Below are positions 31,637 to 32,500 of a stretch of 32,500 bases of DNA, in pieces. This DNA comes from Cryptococcus deneoformans JEC21. Lineage: Eukaryota; Basidiomycota; Tremellomycetes; Tremellales; Cryptococcaceae. The notes under the pieces were generated by a model. It ran no database searches and was not told where the DNA came from. It was given only the letters and a program-made list of their open reading frames with translations. Each line of letters opens with the position of its first letter. Positions within the stretch are counted from its first letter, which is position 1. Where the stretch lies: positions 1,995,701-2,028,200 of the forward strand of contig NC_006670.1 in NCBI RefSeq assembly GCF_000091045.1, in the 5' to 3' direction. The position numbers and the translations under genes were made by a program.

Positions 31637-32137
31637 ACGTTACGCCGAAATCGGATACCAAAAAAGGAAAAGTAAAAGCCTGATTGTTTCAACCCGAAGG
31701 GTGCTGAGTTGTAAAGAGATGTTTTTCATTCCTTTTTTTTTCTTCTTTCTTTAGAGAATACAGTAGATGAAAATGTGATGGGGGGGGGGGCATTTGTAAA
31801 GAGAAGGGGGAGCAGCTTCTGATTGCTTCTTCATGGGGATTATTTAACGTATCAAGGACGTAGGCAGCATTTGTATCAACTTTCAACATAGTGGATCACA
31901 GATAACAGATCACAAAGTAGCAAATGGGTTTTCTTTCATATGCAATCGGTTGTTCCAGTCTTCACAAGTACACTTTCTGCTCTAGAATTCCTAAAAGCAT
32001 TTGGAAAGGCGTGGAGGGGCTAGATTATACATACATAAATCGTTGCTGATGTGGGGGCTGCTTGGTCGCCCCTTTTCCCATCGAAGACTTAATTCTATCT
32101 CTTCCGAGCAATCCAGCCCATAGTCCATCATCAACAT
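31637..32137. other. Convergent 3' spacer, MTHFR / CWF18
   Basis: This 501-bp stretch holds the 3' ends of two converging genes. It includes T-rich stretches near 31733-31752 and an 11-base G run at 31780-31790. I see no gene in it. Confidence 0.55.
31780..31790 (+). repeat. G11 homopolymer in the MTHFR 3' region
   Basis: An uninterrupted run of eleven G lies about 145 bp after the MTHFR stop codon, probably inside or just beyond its 3' untranslated region. Its exact length is prone to sequencing error. Confidence 0.9.
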
Positions 32138-32448
32138 CTACTCATCACTGTTGTCTGATCTCGCACGCTCATCCCGCTCATGCTCAGCCGCCGCGATACC
32201 AGCTACCAAATCTACTTGAGCATTAGGATCCTCATTCTTTCGCATAGCTTGTAATCGTTGTCCTATTTTCACCATCCACCCAATTCGTCAGCATCTGGCT
32301 CGTTTTATTAAGGACTATGATTTTGGTAGGACACACGGAAGATGGTAGCGATCGCTTCATTGGTTTTGCGTTCCAGCTTGCTCATGCGGTTGTCCATATC
32401 TCGTTTGAGATCCCAATTTACACGTTTCGGTTGAATGTTAAACAGATC
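32138..32448 (-). CDS. CWF18: Splicing factor Cwf18/CCDC12, C-terminal part (5' exons beyond window)
   Basis: Two exons are visible: 32448-32337 and 32262-32138, joined by a 74-nt intron; the stop is TAG at 32138-32140. They encode 78 residues. The stretch DLFNIQPKRVNWDLKRDMDN, followed by KLERKTNEAIATIFRQRL, matches the core of the CCDC12/Cwf18 family, in which a Pro-x-x-x-Trp-Asp-Leu-Lys-Arg-Asp element precedes a basic coiled coil. The protein is a small component of the spliceosome's Prp19/Cdc5-associated core. An acidic end (RARSDNSDE) closes it. An acceptor CGTAG directly precedes 32448, so an intron runs toward the window edge and the N-terminal exons lie outside. Confidence 0.85.
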
Positions 32449-32500
32449 CTACGGGGGTTTTGTTAAAGATCAATAACATCTTATAGGTGCCTAACGATTG

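Overview
This window is nuclear DNA of a basidiomycete yeast, most likely a Tremellales fungus (Cryptococcus/Kwoniella-like). The genes are densely packed and cut by many very short introns (42-98 nt, mostly about 50), with GT-AG ends and CTRAC-type branch sites. Short 3' gaps separate converging genes, and the gene families (Sqt1, Rli1, Sld3, Doa4/USP8, Ral2/Mds3, MTHFR, Cwf18) are eukaryotic. I inferred exon structures by hand from splice signals, reading frame and conserved protein motifs. Every full model below closes in frame.

Layout, left to right. (1) The 3' part of an unrecognised Ser-rich gene with a coiled-coil tail (2-900, +), then about 1 kb of AT-rich spacer with short repeats. 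(2) A zinc-independent MDR oxidoreductase (1897-3346, +). (3) SQT1, a WD40 chaperone of ribosome assembly (4343-5962, +), converging with (4) an unrecognised 898-aa coiled-coil protein (6071-8822, -). (5) RLI1/ABCE1 (9128-11337, -), nine exons including a 17-nt microexon, head to head with (6) SLD3, a replication-initiation factor (11726-14231, +). (7) A VanZ-like membrane protein (14426-15486, -), only 148 bp from (8) a Doa4/USP8-type deubiquitinase (15635-20240, +). A 3-kb gene-free stretch follows. (9) A Kelch-BTB protein of the Ral2/Mds3 family (23221-26719, +). (10) An unrecognised secretory-pathway membrane protein (27155-28977, -). (11) Methylenetetrahydrofolate reductase (29463-31636, +). 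(12) The 3' part of the splicing factor Cwf18/CCDC12 (32138-32448, -).

The genes do not form one pathway. They are housekeeping and regulatory genes arranged as convergent and divergent pairs, with two (SQT1, RLI1) serving ribosome assembly and recycling. I see no mobile element, CRISPR array, biosynthetic cluster or convincing new system. The points most worth a second look are fine-scale: the RLI1 microexon that carries iron-sulfur cysteines, two GC-AG introns fixed by protein conservation, a possible spliced and ATG-free leader in front of the Kelch-BTB gene, TP motifs in the Sld3 tail, and three proteins of unknown function.
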